Shown: positions 23,489-32,432 of the stretch, piece after piece
How positions within the stretch are numbered: position 1 is the stretch's first letter
Layout of the letters: the number at the start of each line of letters is the position of its first letter
NCBI GenBank assembly: GCA_009841725.1
Contig: VYGS01000111.1
Coordinates: forward strand, 1-38,765
Length of the DNA stretch: 38,765 bases
From: Gammaproteobacteria bacterium
GTDB lineage: Bacteria > Pseudomonadota > Gammaproteobacteria > Arenicellales > Poriferihabitantaceae
Direction of reading: 5' to 3'
Program-made: the position numbers and the translations under genes
Notes under the pieces: generated by a model
What the model saw: only the letters and a program-made list of their open reading frames with translations
Databases searched by the model: none
What the model was told of the DNA's origin: nothing

Positions 23489-24105
23489 GGGAGATCGGAA
23501 GAGCGGGTTTTTCTGTGAACCGCGGCCAGGATTCCCTGCTTGAGCCGGTTCCGGTCCGAAAGGCGTTTGCCGGGCGACGGCCTGGTCTTGCGCCGGGCGT
23601 CCCGGTCAAGCTTGAGACCCGTATCGCGGCGTGCCCGTTCGACCTGCTGTGACGTGAATTCCGGCCAGGGGCTCGCCGTGCCTTCGAAACGTTCGGCCGG
23701 CAACAGCTCGATGCAATCCGTCGGGCAGACCGGAAGGCAAAGCTTGCATCCGGTACACTGCTCGGCAATCACGGTGTGCATCACCTTGTTGGCCCCGACG
23801 ATGCAGTCGACCGGGCAGGCCTTGATGCACAGCCTGCAGCCGATGCACTCCGCCTCCCGAATGAAGACAACCTGTTTTTTCTCATGGACTCCGTGATTCT
23901 CGTTGAGCGGGAGGCGGGGCTGGTCAAGCAATTTCGCCAGAGCCGAGATCGTGACGTCGCCGCCTGGCGGACACTGGTTGATATCCGCTTTCCGGGCGGC
24001 AATGGCGGAGGCGTACTCCCGGCAGCGGGGGTAGCCGCAAAGCGTGCATTGCGTCTGGGGCAGGCATTGATCGATTCGATCAATCGTTGTCGGCAGCCCC
24101 TTCAA
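23485..24105 (-). CDS. RsxB/RnfB-like ferredoxin protein
   Basis: A protein of about 206 residues with an N-terminal Fe4S4 (Fe-S) domain, LPQTQCTLCGYPRCREYASA plus a later Cys in INQCPPGG, and two classical [4Fe-4S] ferredoxin motifs, CIGCRLCIKACPVDC and CTGCKLCLPVCPTDC. This is the RsxB/RnfB layout but without an N-terminal membrane anchor, as in the stand-alone proteobacterial forms; the other Rnf/Rsx subunits are not nearby. The start is uncertain: TTG 24105 (LKGLPTTIDRIDQCLP) is the best fit to the family start, and the open frame continues to 24255. The C-terminal ~65 residues are basic. It is translationally coupled to nth by an ATGA overlap. Confidence 0.82.
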   Translation of the reverse strand: MKGLPTTIDRIDQCLPQTQCTLCGYPRCREYASAIAARKADINQCPPGGDVTISALAKLLDQPRLPLNENHGVHEKKQVVFIREAECIGCRLCIKACPVDCIVGANKVMHTVIAEQCTGCKLCLPVCPTDCIELLPAERFEGTASPWPEFTSQQVERARRDTGLKLDRDARRKTRPSPGKRLSDRNRLKQGILAAVHRKTRSSDLP

Positions 24106-24324
24106 TGTTCCGCCCGGTCCAAATCGGCCTTGTGCGAGGCAGACGCCGCGACAACCGGTTCGTGCCGGATGCCCGGCAGGACCCGCGCGCAAGATCCGGA
24201 AAGGCCGGAACCGTCCATCTTGCTGGCGCAATGGCTGTTCCGGCGCTCCGGGCAATTGGTGATAGAATCGAAAATATCCACATGCAGATTATATCTGTTG
24301 TCTTTGCCAGGGCGTTAAGGGCCG

Positions 24325-25599
24325 ATGCATCCCGATCCCACCTACCGGATGAAATTCGAGAATATCGTGCAGCAGACCTCTTTCGGGCTGCTGACGAGCC
24401 GGGAGCAGGAGTTCATTCGGACCAAGGCGTTCGAGATGCGTTTCACGCAGCAGGAGCTGCGCCAGGTCAGCGACATGGCGCTCGACCGGATGAGGTGGAA
24501 GGAGGCTCGCCTGTCGGCCAACTGGCCCGAAGAGAGGGTGTATTCCGATCCCCGGCAGGAAAAGAAGCGGATATTCGCGAAGATCCATGCCGCCCATCGC
24601 GCGCTCGCCGCGACGGACAAATCCTACGGGAGCTTCTCGCGCGAGGATCGGCCCTCGACCGAAAAGCCGAAGCTGGTCAGCCGGGCAGGCAAGAGGCTGG
24701 GACTGGGGATGTGCCCGGTGGCGTCCGAGCGGACTCGGTGCTGCAATCTCATGACCCTGGATGCGGTTCAGCAGTGCGGATTCGACTGCAGCTACTGCAG
24801 CATCCAGTCGTTCTATCATGGAAACGAGGTGGCTTTCGACACGGAATTCGCGTCGAAACTCCGGGACCTGACGCTGGATCCGGGCACGATCTATCATATC
24901 GGCACCGGCCAGTCTTCCGATTCGCTGATGTGGGGAAACCATCACGGTGTGCTCGAAGCGCTCTGCGACTTCGCCCGGAACAATCCCAACGTCCTTCTCG
25001 AGCTCAAGACCAAGTCCCGCAACATCGGCTGGCTACTGGACAATCCCGTACCCCAAAACGTGATCTGCACATGGTCGCTGAACACCCAGCCGATCATCGA
25101 TTTTGAAGAGCATCTGACGGCAAGTCTGGCCCAACGGATGGATGCGGCCCAGGCGATGGCCAAAAAGGGCGCGCTCGTGGGATTTCACTTCCATCCGATC
25201 GTCCATTACTCCGGCTGGGAATCCGACTATGCCGATATCGCCCGGTCGCTGGTGGAGCGTTTCGATCCCGACCGGGTCGCCATGGTCTCCCTGGGGACGC
25301 TGACCTTTACCCGTTCCGTGATGAAGACGATCCGGAGCCGGGATCTCAAGAGCAAGATTCTCCAGATGCCCCTGGAGGAGAGCGCCGGAAAACTGTCCTA
25401 TCCCGCGCCGATGAAGCTCGAGCTGTTCCGGCTGGTGTACGACGCGCTGGCCGACTGGCACGGGCGCGTCTTCTTTTATCTTTGCATGGAGCCGCATTCA
25501 TTGTGGGAGCCGGTGTTCGGGTATCGCTACGAGAGCAACGAGGAGTTTGAAAACGCCATGAAGACGGCCTATCTGAAGAAGGTTCGATCCCCTGTCTGA
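24325..25599 (+). CDS. radical SAM protein, spore photoproduct lyase-like (SPL family)
   Basis: A 424-residue radical SAM enzyme with the cluster motif CGFDCSYC (Cys151, Cys155, Cys158) and the SPL-type pattern around it: GMCPVASERTRCCNLMTLDA, SIQSFYHGNEVAFDTEF and LLELKTKSRNIGWLLDN. SPL repairs a thymine dimer in spores, but this is a non-spore-forming lineage; such homologues in Proteobacteria have no known substrate. The C-terminal third ends with FFYLCMEPHSLWEPVFGY, in which a Cys (about residue 388) could correspond to the hydrogen-donating Cys of SPL. The gene starts at ATG 24325 and is followed 10 bases later by malic enzyme, so the two may be cotranscribed. It is divergent from the RsxB-like gene. 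Confidence 0.85.
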   Translation: MHPDPTYRMKFENIVQQTSFGLLTSREQEFIRTKAFEMRFTQQELRQVSDMALDRMRWKEARLSANWPEERVYSDPRQEKKRIFAKIHAAHRALAATDKSYGSFSREDRPSTEKPKLVSRAGKRLGLGMCPVASERTRCCNLMTLDAVQQCGFDCSYCSIQSFYHGNEVAFDTEFASKLRDLTLDPGTIYHIGTGQSSDSLMWGNHHGVLEALCDFARNNPNVLLELKTKSRNIGWLLDNPVPQNVICTWSLNTQPIIDFEEHLTASLAQRMDAAQAMAKKGALVGFHFHPIVHYSGWESDYADIARSLVERFDPDRVAMVSLGTLTFTRSVMKTIRSRDLKSKILQMPLEESAGKLSYPAPMKLELFRLVYDALADWHGRVFFYLCMEPHSLWEPVFGYRYESNEEFENAMKTAYLKKVRSPV

Positions 25600-25609
25600 G
25601 CGAGGCGAC

Positions 25610-27232
25610 ATGAGCGAGAAAAGTCACGGGCTGTCAGGTGTCGAGTTGTTGCACAGCGCCGCATACAACAAGTCGACCGCGTTCACGGAACAAGAGCGGG
25701 ACCGGTTCGGATTGAGGGGACTGTTGCCCCCGGCCGTCGGGTCCATGAATACCCAGATCACGCGGGTGCTCGCGAACATGCGGCGCAAGGAGAGCGATAT
25801 CGAGAAATACATCTTCCTGTCCATGCTTCAGGACCGGAACGAGCGGTTGTTCTTCAGGCTGATCATGGACAATTTCCAGGAGTTGCTGCCGATTGTCTAC
25901 ACCCCGACGGTCGGGCAGGCATGCCGCGAGTTCGCGAACATATTCCGGACCGAGAAGGGGTTCTACGTCACGGCGAGGGATCGCGGGCAGATCCGGAAAA
26001 TTCTCGACAACTGGCCCAACCGCGATGTCCGCATCATCGTGATCACGGACGGCGGCCGGATTCTGGGCCTGGGCGATCTCGGAGCCAACGGCATGGGAAT
26101 TCCGCTGGGCAAGCTCGGCCTGTATTGCGCTTGCGCCGGGATCTGGCCGGAACAGACCTTGCCGGTGATGTTCGATGTCGGCACCGACAACAGCGAACTG
26201 CTCACCGATCCCATCTACCTGGGGTTGCGCCAGCCGCGCTTGCGCGGGGAAGAGTATTTCAGCCTGATGGACGAATTTGTCAGGGCCGCGAGCGATGCGT
26301 TTCCGGGGGTGCTGATCCAGTTCGAGGATTTCGCGGCCGACAACGCCTTTGCCCATCTCAACACCTACCGGGACAAGGTGCTGTGTTTCAACGACGACAT
26401 CCAGGGCACGGCGTCGGTGGTGCTGGCGGGGGTCTATGCGTCCACCCGGTTTTCTGGAATCGATTTTAGGGATCTCAAGTTCCTGTTTCTCGGGGCCGGA
26501 TCGGCGGCGACCGGCATGGGGAACATGATCGTCGAAGCCCTGATCCGGGAGGGGCTTGACGAGAGGGACGCCCTCGGAAGGCTGTGGTTTTTCAACCGGG
26601 ACGGGCTGGTGAGGGAGGGTGCCGCCAACCTGCCGGACTATATCCGGCGATTTGCCCATCCGATCGACGATTGCGATCTGATTACGGCGATCGACATTCA
26701 TCGCCCGGACATCCTGATCGGGGCGACGGGGACTCCCGCGACCTTCACCCGGCAGGTGGTCAGGAAGATGGCGGCGATCAAGTCGAGACCCGGCATTTTT
26801 GCGCTGTCGAACCCGACCAGCCGTGCCGAATGCACCGCCGAGGAAGCGTATCAGTGGACTGACGGGCGGGCCATATTCGCGACCGGAAGCCCGTTTGATG
26901 AGGTGGTATTCAACGGAAAGGCCCTGAGGCCCGGCCAGGGCAACAATTCCTACATCTTTCCGGGAGTCGGATTGGGCATGATCGTGTGCCGGGCCCGTTC
27001 CATTCCCGACGACATCTTTCTTGAAGCCGCGAAGGTGCTGTCCGAGTCCCTGTCCCGGGACGACATCGATCACGGTTCGGTGTACCCCAGGGTCGACAAG
27101 ATCCGGCGTGTTTCCCTGAAGATCGCCACGGCGGTGGCAACCCATGCCTGGGACAATGGCCTGGCCCGGGCCCCGCGCCCGGACGACATCGGGCGGCACA
27201 TCGAGAACTACATGTACGACCCGACCTATTGA
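25610..27232 (+). CDS. NAD(P)-dependent malic enzyme (malate oxidoreductase, decarboxylating)
   Basis: A 540-residue malic enzyme of the large type (E. coli MaeA/SfcA-like) that turns malate into pyruvate and CO2. LLPIVYTPTVGQAC carries the conserved Tyr, VITDGGRILGLGDLGANGM the malate-binding block, QFEDFAADNAF and CFNDDIQGTASVVLAG the metal-binding Glu/Asp residues, and FLGAGSAATG the nucleotide-binding loop. ALSNPTSRAECTAEEAY is also typical. The length is only slightly shorter than E. coli MaeA. ATG 25610 lies 10 bases after the SPL-like gene. Confidence 0.94.
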   Translation: MSEKSHGLSGVELLHSAAYNKSTAFTEQERDRFGLRGLLPPAVGSMNTQITRVLANMRRKESDIEKYIFLSMLQDRNERLFFRLIMDNFQELLPIVYTPTVGQACREFANIFRTEKGFYVTARDRGQIRKILDNWPNRDVRIIVITDGGRILGLGDLGANGMGIPLGKLGLYCACAGIWPEQTLPVMFDVGTDNSELLTDPIYLGLRQPRLRGEEYFSLMDEFVRAASDAFPGVLIQFEDFAADNAFAHLNTYRDKVLCFNDDIQGTASVVLAGVYASTRFSGIDFRDLKFLFLGAGSAATGMGNMIVEALIREGLDERDALGRLWFFNRDGLVREGAANLPDYIRRFAHPIDDCDLITAIDIHRPDILIGATGTPATFTRQVVRKMAAIKSRPGIFALSNPTSRAECTAEEAYQWTDGRAIFATGSPFDEVVFNGKALRPGQGNNSYIFPGVGLGMIVCRARSIPDDIFLEAAKVLSESLSRDDIDHGSVYPRVDKIRRVSLKIATAVATHAWDNGLARAPRPDDIGRHIENYMYDPTY

Positions 27233-27353
27233 CAGGGCGAGTCAGGAGTGTGCCCGGACCGGAAGCGGGGGAGGTCCGCCCCTCCCGTCAGTCCAGCCCG
27301 GCTTTCAGGCCTGATGGACTTCCGGGACATTCGCATGGCCGTGAATCCGGCGA

Positions 27354-28400
27354 TCAGGTTGCCCTGAAATAGACCAGGTGCTCGATCTCGAGCCGGATCC
27401 GGATATCTTCCCCGACCTCGTGATTCTGGTGGGAAGGCATGAGCGAGAGCAGGGTCTGCCCGCCGGCCAGGGCCAGCGTGTACAGGTAATTTTCTCCACG
27501 AAAGGTTCTTCGAACGATTCGGGCCGGGATTTCGCTATCGCCGTCGATCACAACATCGTCCGGGCGGATCAGCAGCTTGACGGACTTTCCTATGTCCTCG
27601 GGATTCCGGATTGTGCCCCGGTGGGTCGCGATGTCGGTCTTGATCCTGTCGGAAGAGGTGATCTCGGCATCGAGAAACGTCCCGTCGCCGACGAAGTTGG
27701 CCACGAATTCGGTCGCGGGTTCGTGATACAGGTTGTAGGGCGTGTCCCACTGGCAGATGTTGCCGTCTCGCATCACTCCGACCACGTCACTGAACGTGAA
27801 CGCGTCCTGCTGGTCGTGCGTGACCATGATGCAGGTGGTTCCGGTTTCCTTGAGCAGATCGCGGGTTTCCTGTCCCAGCCTTTCCCGCAATTCCACATCG
27901 AGATTGGAAAACGGCTCGTCCATCAGGAGCAGTCTCGGATTGGGGGCCAGGGCCCGGGCGAGCGCCACGCGCTGCTGCTGGCCGGCCGACAGTTCGTGGG
28001 GATAGCGGCCGGAGTATCTCTCGAGGCGCACGTAATGCAGCATCCGGCCGACGGCGTCCCGGATCTCGGAAGGCTTTCGGGCGTGGAGTCCGGCCGCAAT
28101 GTTTTTCTCCACGGTCAAATGGGGGAACAGGGCGTTGTCCTGGAAGACCATGCCCAGGTTTCGTTTCTCCGGGGCAATCATCACGGCGGGGCTCGAGATG
28201 CAGCGTCCGTGCAGTTCGATCTTTCCGAAGAGCAGGGGCTGAAAGCCGGCGATGGCGCGAAGAACGGTTGTCTTACCGCATCCGCTCGGGCCGAGCAGAC
28301 AGGCGAGCGCCCCCGATTCCAGTTCGAAGGAGACGTCCCTGACGACCTTCTCCTCGCCGTAGTGGCAGGTGATGTCCTGAACTGTGAGTACCGTTGTCAT
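27354..28400 (-). CDS. ferric iron ABC importer, ATP-binding protein (FbpC-like)
   Basis: A 348-residue ABC ATPase: Walker A GPSGCGKTT (about residues 36-44), signature LSAGQQQRVALARALA, Walker B LLLMDEPFSNLD, and the switch His in VTHDQQDAF. A C-terminal TOBE-like regulatory part (from about residue 240) is present, as in FbpC/PotA proteins. ATG 28400 (MTTVLTVQD) is the family-like start; the frame is open far upstream but that part is not conserved. It powers the iron importer whose binding protein and permease are encoded 2.3-5 kb away on the same strand (32433-33446 and 30724-32394). Specificity for iron is inferred from those partners and the Fur box. Confidence 0.88.
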   Translation of the reverse strand: MTTVLTVQDITCHYGEEKVVRDVSFELESGALACLLGPSGCGKTTVLRAIAGFQPLLFGKIELHGRCISSPAVMIAPEKRNLGMVFQDNALFPHLTVEKNIAAGLHARKPSEIRDAVGRMLHYVRLERYSGRYPHELSAGQQQRVALARALAPNPRLLLMDEPFSNLDVELRERLGQETRDLLKETGTTCIMVTHDQQDAFTFSDVVGVMRDGNICQWDTPYNLYHEPATEFVANFVGDGTFLDAEITSSDRIKTDIATHRGTIRNPEDIGKSVKLLIRPDDVVIDGDSEIPARIVRRTFRGENYLYTLALAGGQTLLSLMPSHQNHEVGEDIRIRLEIEHLVYFRAT

Positions 28401-28485
28401 TCCGGATTGGGGTCGGGAGTATTGTCGGATCGTCGCTGTTGACCGCGGAGCAACCGTCGCAACAGGAAGGCGAGGGGCTTCAAGA

Positions 28486-28491
28486 ATTATA
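28486..28491 (-). promoter_or_regulatory. possible -10 box for the FbpC-like gene
   Basis: On the minus strand a perfect TATAAT lies about 86 bases before the start codon, within the 252-base gap between the MFS gene and the ATPase gene. The -35 region is poor. It would give the ATPase its own transcript, apart from the Fur box upstream of the binding-protein gene. The rest of the gap shows no gene. Confidence 0.35.
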
Positions 28492-28652
28492 TACGAAAGT
28501 GCCGGAAGTGAAGCCGGCGCGCGGACCGGCGGATGCGGAGTCGGTCGTTTTGAGAACGGTCGATTGCAGCCAGGGTCGAGTCCCGGATTTCCACTCGACA
28601 TATGCCTGTTGGAACTCGTCGATCCGATCCGATCGGCAGAGCGGCTGCCCGG

Positions 28653-29864
28653 TCAATCCGCTGCCGCGGACCGGAACGACTCGCTCCGGTCGACCCGCAT
28701 GACGAACAGGGTCGCGACGAGGCCCAGCGCCGAAGTCAGCAGCATCATTCCCAGCAGGACGTATCCGGCACCTTCTCCCGAAATCACTACTCCGGTTATT
28801 GCCGAGAGCACGGCTCCGCCCGCAACCGTCAATGCCCCGCACAGGCCCGAGGCACTTCCGGCGAGCCGGGGCCGTACGGACATGACGCCCGAGTTGCAGC
28901 TCGGCATGGTGATGCCGTTGCCAATTCCGACGAAGACGCAGAGGCCGAACAGGGTGGCAGGATGGACAAGGCCTATCGCCAGAATCAGGAGTCCGGCGAG
29001 CAGGCCGGTGCAGGCGACGATTCGCCCGGCAAGCATCATGGTGGTCAGGGCAAAACGGGTCGAATATCGCCCGGCAAGAAAGCTGCCGAGGATAAAGCCT
29101 GCGGTAATGCCGCCCATGTACAGGCCGATCCCGGCGATGGAAAGGTCGAAGAGGATGGAAGCGACGAGAGGAACCCCGCTGAGGTAGACGTAAAACGCTC
29201 CCGTCGAGAACGTCATGCACAGCGTGTAGCCCCAGAATCGGCGCGAGCGAAACAACTCCGGGTAGGTCTGAATCTGTTCCCTGAGTGTCTTCGACGGGGA
29301 GAGGTTGGTTTCACGAAGATCAAGGGAGCAAAGTCCAAGCACCGCCGCTCCGGCAGCCAGAAACGCCCAGAAGCTTGCCCGCCAGCCGAAGAATTCGTCC
29401 AGAACACCGCCAAGCATCGGGCCCAGCATGGGAGCGAAGGCCCAGACCGTTGCGACATAACCGATCAGGCTGGCAGCCTTCTGGTCCTCGGACGAATCCC
29501 GGATGATGGCGAGTGACACCGCATAGCCTGAGATGATCGAGGCCTGGATCATGCGAAAAACCAGAAAGCTCTCGATGTTGCGCGCGAGCGCACAGCCGAG
29601 TGAAGCCAGGCAGAATAGCACCAGTCCCGAGAGAATGACCGGCCGCCGTCCGAAGCGGTCAGACAGGGGCCCCATGACAATTTGCAGGATGGCGGTCATG
29701 AATGCGTAACCCGCAATCGACAGGTTCACGATCGCGTAGTCGGCATTGAACTCGAGTGCAATGTTCGGGAGGGAGGGCAGAAACATGTTCAGGGAGACGA
29801 TCGACAGTCCGCTCAGTAAAATCAGCGTGACCAGTTTCGGACGGACGACCGCGCGCCTGCTCAT
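28653..29864 (-). CDS. MFS multidrug efflux protein, Bcr/CflA type
   Basis: A 403-residue transporter with 12 membrane helices. LNMFLPSLPNIALEF after the first helix is characteristic of the Bcr/CflA drug-resistance group, and GPLSDRFGRRPVIL is the motif A loop between helices 2 and 3. LGPMLGGVLDEFFGWRASFW is motif C, typical of drug/proton antiporters. ATG 29864 (MSRRAVVRPKL), with AAGG upstream, is chosen over a much longer open frame to 30164. It sits between the ATPase and the other iron importer genes; a role in siderophore or metal-chelate export is possible but not shown. Confidence 0.88.
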   Translation of the reverse strand: MSRRAVVRPKLVTLILLSGLSIVSLNMFLPSLPNIALEFNADYAIVNLSIAGYAFMTAILQIVMGPLSDRFGRRPVILSGLVLFCLASLGCALARNIESFLVFRMIQASIISGYAVSLAIIRDSSEDQKAASLIGYVATVWAFAPMLGPMLGGVLDEFFGWRASFWAFLAAGAAVLGLCSLDLRETNLSPSKTLREQIQTYPELFRSRRFWGYTLCMTFSTGAFYVYLSGVPLVASILFDLSIAGIGLYMGGITAGFILGSFLAGRYSTRFALTTMMLAGRIVACTGLLAGLLILAIGLVHPATLFGLCVFVGIGNGITMPSCNSGVMSVRPRLAGSASGLCGALTVAGGAVLSAITGVVISGEGAGYVLLGMMLLTSALGLVATLFVMRVDRSESFRSAAAD

Positions 29865-30114
29865 GTGCCTTGCTTCGTTGATGAATCCGCGAGAGGGACG
29901 ATAATACTCGATGGCGTTGCCGAGGTGGCGGGAATCTCTCCCGGACCGTGACGGTTCAGGATCGTCTCCCTTCGGCGCAATACGGGCCATCAGGCGAGGC
30001 GGCATCAGGCGGCAACTGAGCCGGGATCGCAAGACTGTCGACAAGCCGGGCTCGCATGCCCAGGGGAGGATGTGCAGACCGTTACGCCTGTACCGGGTCG
30101 GCAACGGCCGAGGG

Positions 30115-30513
30115 TCACTGTTCCTGCGCAGGCTTAAGGATGAAGTCGGGTTCGCAATATTCAAGCAGGGAGGAGAATCGTTCGTCGAGCATGATTTCCA
30201 GGCAGAACACCATGGCTTTCATGGAGCACAGCATCTCGTCCGATCTGAGTATCAGCGTCTTGAATCGATCAAGCCTGGTTTCCAGTTTCAACCCGTTTCG
30301 ACCGACCTTCCTGATCAGCAGTTTCTCCAGTTCTGGATCGAGAGGCCATTCACTGAATGAGACGATAATGCCCACGGCCAATCCCGGATCGGACTCCTCG
30401 CATTCGGGTTCATCCGGAGCCCTGGCGTGAACCGGAGGGTTGAACACGAACTGGGAGGAGACGATGAGGATCGCGGAGAGAAAAAGGGTGCGAGGACGTG
30501 ACATCACGGACAT
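30115..30513 (-). CDS. secreted protein with four cysteines, unknown function
   Basis: A 132-residue protein read from ATG 30513, with a signal peptide (MSVMSRPRTLFLSAILIVSS, cleavage near VHARA). The mature part has four Cys (in PECEES, EMLCSMK, VFCLEI and EYCEPD) that could make two disulfides. The block VGIIVSFSEWPLDPELEKLL and following RKVGRNGLKLETRLDRFKTL hint at a small alpha/beta fold reminiscent of protease-inhibitor I9 domains, but this is too weak to name. It is in the iron-uptake region between the MFS and permease genes, on the same strand. A start at 30504 is also possible. I do not assign a function. Confidence 0.6.
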   Translation of the reverse strand: MSVMSRPRTLFLSAILIVSSQFVFNPPVHARAPDEPECEESDPGLAVGIIVSFSEWPLDPELEKLLIRKVGRNGLKLETRLDRFKTLILRSDEMLCSMKAMVFCLEIMLDERFSSLLEYCEPDFILKPAQEQ

Positions 30514-30636
30514 GTCCGGGGGCTTGATTGAATTTGACCCATGCTCACTGTTGTTTTCCTCTTTGCGGATGCGTGCCAGCCGATTGGGCGATCCAGATCC
30601 GAAAAGCTGAGGGAATCTGCCCGTCAAACGGCATTC

Positions 30637-30642
30637 ATTATA
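30637..30642 (-). promoter_or_regulatory. possible -10 box for the secreted Cys-containing protein
   Basis: A perfect TATAAT on the minus strand lies about 124 bases before the gene's ATG at 30513, in the gap beyond the permease stop at 30724. No strong -35 element is seen, so this is only suggestive. Confidence 0.3.
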
Positions 30643-30723
30643 GCGCAATGGCCAAGAAGCCGATTGAAGACGCGACAAGGTCCTGCGAGCCCTGAGAGTG
30701 GATCCGGACGCGGAGGCCGCGGT

Positions 30724-32394
30724 TCAGCCTGATCGCTGGAAAAGTTGCCGGGAAGACGAGATGGTGCGGCTGATCAGGATGACCGGGATCAGCCCGGCCA
30801 GGACGATGAACAAGGCGCCCAGTGCGGCCCGCTCGATTTGCTCGTCCGAGGCGGCCTGGTAGATGTGCGTCGCAAGCGTCTCGAAGTTGAAGGGCCGAAG
30901 GAGCAGCGTCGCCGGCAATTCCTTCATGCAATCGACAAAGACGATCAGGACCGCCGTGAGAGCACCGCCCTTGATCAGAGGCAGGTGATAGAGCCTCAGC
31001 GTTTTGAACGGGGCGTATCCCAGGGTTCGTGACGCCATGTCGATGGAGGTCGACACCTTCGAGAAACTGGAATCAACATTGCCGATCGAGATCGCCATGA
31101 AGCGGATCACATAAGCCAGGATGATCGAGAAAGCGCTGCCGCTCAAGAGAAGCCCTGTCGAGAAGCCGAAGCGGTCCCGGAAAAATCCGTCCAGGGAATT
31201 GTCGATCCAGCCGAGGGAGACGACAATGCCAACCGCGAGGACGCTGCCGGGCACCGCGTATCCCATCGAGACAAGCCGGGACAGAGCCAGCGGGACGTTG
31301 CCGCGGTGAAGCCGCTTTGTATAACTGATCACGACCGCGAGAACGGTGCAGCAGATTGCGACAGTCAAGGACACGAACAGGCTGTTGGCGGCGTAGGACC
31401 GAAAAGCGGGAGTCCACGACTGATCGAAGTAGGCGACGCTGTTGCCGACGAGGACAACCATGGGAACAAGAAAACCGAACAGCACCGGCAACAGGCACAG
31501 CAGCGATGCTCCCCATTTGAATCCTCCCGCCAGAGCGACCCGTTCGGTCGGAATGAACCGGCCCGAGGACTGATAGAACCGGGCTTTTCGCCGTCCCGAA
31601 TATTCCACCCCGATCAGGATGAGTATGAATGTCAGCGTCACCATGGAAATCTGGGCCGCTCCGCCCAGGTTGTTCATGTTGAGCCAGACGTCGAACAGGC
31701 CGACCGACAGGGTCTGGATCGAGAAAAACTCGACCGTGCCGATGTCGTTGACGGTTTCCATGAGTGCCAGGGCGACACCGATCGCAACGGCCGGCCGGGC
31801 GACCGGCAGCGAAACGAACAGGAACGTTCTGAAGTGGGACCGGCCCATCAGGCGGCAGGCGTCGCGGTAGTGTGGCGACTGCTCGAGGAACGAGGCTCTC
31901 GCCATCAGATACACGTAGGGATAGAGGACCAGTCCCATGAGGAGTATCGCGCCGCCCATGCTGCGGATCTCCGGAAACCAGTAGTCCCTCGCCAATTCCC
32001 AGCCGAAGAGGTGTCTCAGCAATCCCTGTACCGGCCCGGAAAATTCCAGAAGATCGGTATACAGGTAAGCGATCACATAGGAGGGAAAAGCGAACGGCAG
32101 AAGAAGCAGGAACTCAAGCTGCCTTCTCAGCGGGAACTCGAAGGTGGTGACCAGATAGGCGGTTGTGACACCGGTCAGAAACACCGCAGCGCCCACCCCG
32201 ACCACCAGGATCAGGGTATTGCCCACATAGCGGGGCAGCGCGGTCTCGATCAGATGCGGCCAGATGTTTTCAGCCGGCGAGAAAGACAGTCCGAGGATCG
32301 TGATGACCGGCAGCGCGGCGACGACCGCGGCCACGGCCACGCTCAGCTGCCAGACATCTGCGCCGTAATGGAGGCGCACCCTGATCCGTTCCAT
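30724..32394 (-). CDS. ferric iron ABC importer, permease (FbpB-like)
   Basis: A 556-residue permease with about 12 membrane helices, made of two fused halves as in FbpB/CysW-like iron permeases. Each half ends with an EAA-type loop that contacts the ATPase: ASFLEQSPHYRDACRLMGRS in the first half and MASRTLGYAPFKTLRLYHLP in the second. FVDCMKELPATLLLRPFNFE near the C terminus is typical of ferric iron permeases. It starts 38 bases after the binding-protein gene, with which it forms an operon. The ATPase is not next to it but lies at 27354-28400. Confidence 0.9.
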   Translation of the reverse strand: MERIRVRLHYGADVWQLSVAVAAVVAALPVITILGLSFSPAENIWPHLIETALPRYVGNTLILVVGVGAAVFLTGVTTAYLVTTFEFPLRRQLEFLLLLPFAFPSYVIAYLYTDLLEFSGPVQGLLRHLFGWELARDYWFPEIRSMGGAILLMGLVLYPYVYLMARASFLEQSPHYRDACRLMGRSHFRTFLFVSLPVARPAVAIGVALALMETVNDIGTVEFFSIQTLSVGLFDVWLNMNNLGGAAQISMVTLTFILILIGVEYSGRRKARFYQSSGRFIPTERVALAGGFKWGASLLCLLPVLFGFLVPMVVLVGNSVAYFDQSWTPAFRSYAANSLFVSLTVAICCTVLAVVISYTKRLHRGNVPLALSRLVSMGYAVPGSVLAVGIVVSLGWIDNSLDGFFRDRFGFSTGLLLSGSAFSIILAYVIRFMAISIGNVDSSFSKVSTSIDMASRTLGYAPFKTLRLYHLPLIKGGALTAVLIVFVDCMKELPATLLLRPFNFETLATHIYQAASDEQIERAALGALFIVLAGLIPVILISRTISSSRQLFQRSG

Positions 32395-32432
32395 CCCGGT
32401 CTCCCCGGCCGGCTTGGCTGCGGCGCGGGCCG

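Noticed and set aside
24087-25106. A 339-residue plus-strand frame overlapping the SPL-like gene start
   Set aside because: It overlaps the radical SAM gene in another frame and reads as low-complexity Arg/Ala-rich shadow sequence.
25634-27199. A 521-residue minus-strand open frame opposite malic enzyme
   Set aside because: It is antisense to a clear malic enzyme and has no family-like motifs.
27260-27300. GC-rich inverted repeat after malic enzyme as a terminator
   Set aside because: The stem is short and there is no T run on either strand.
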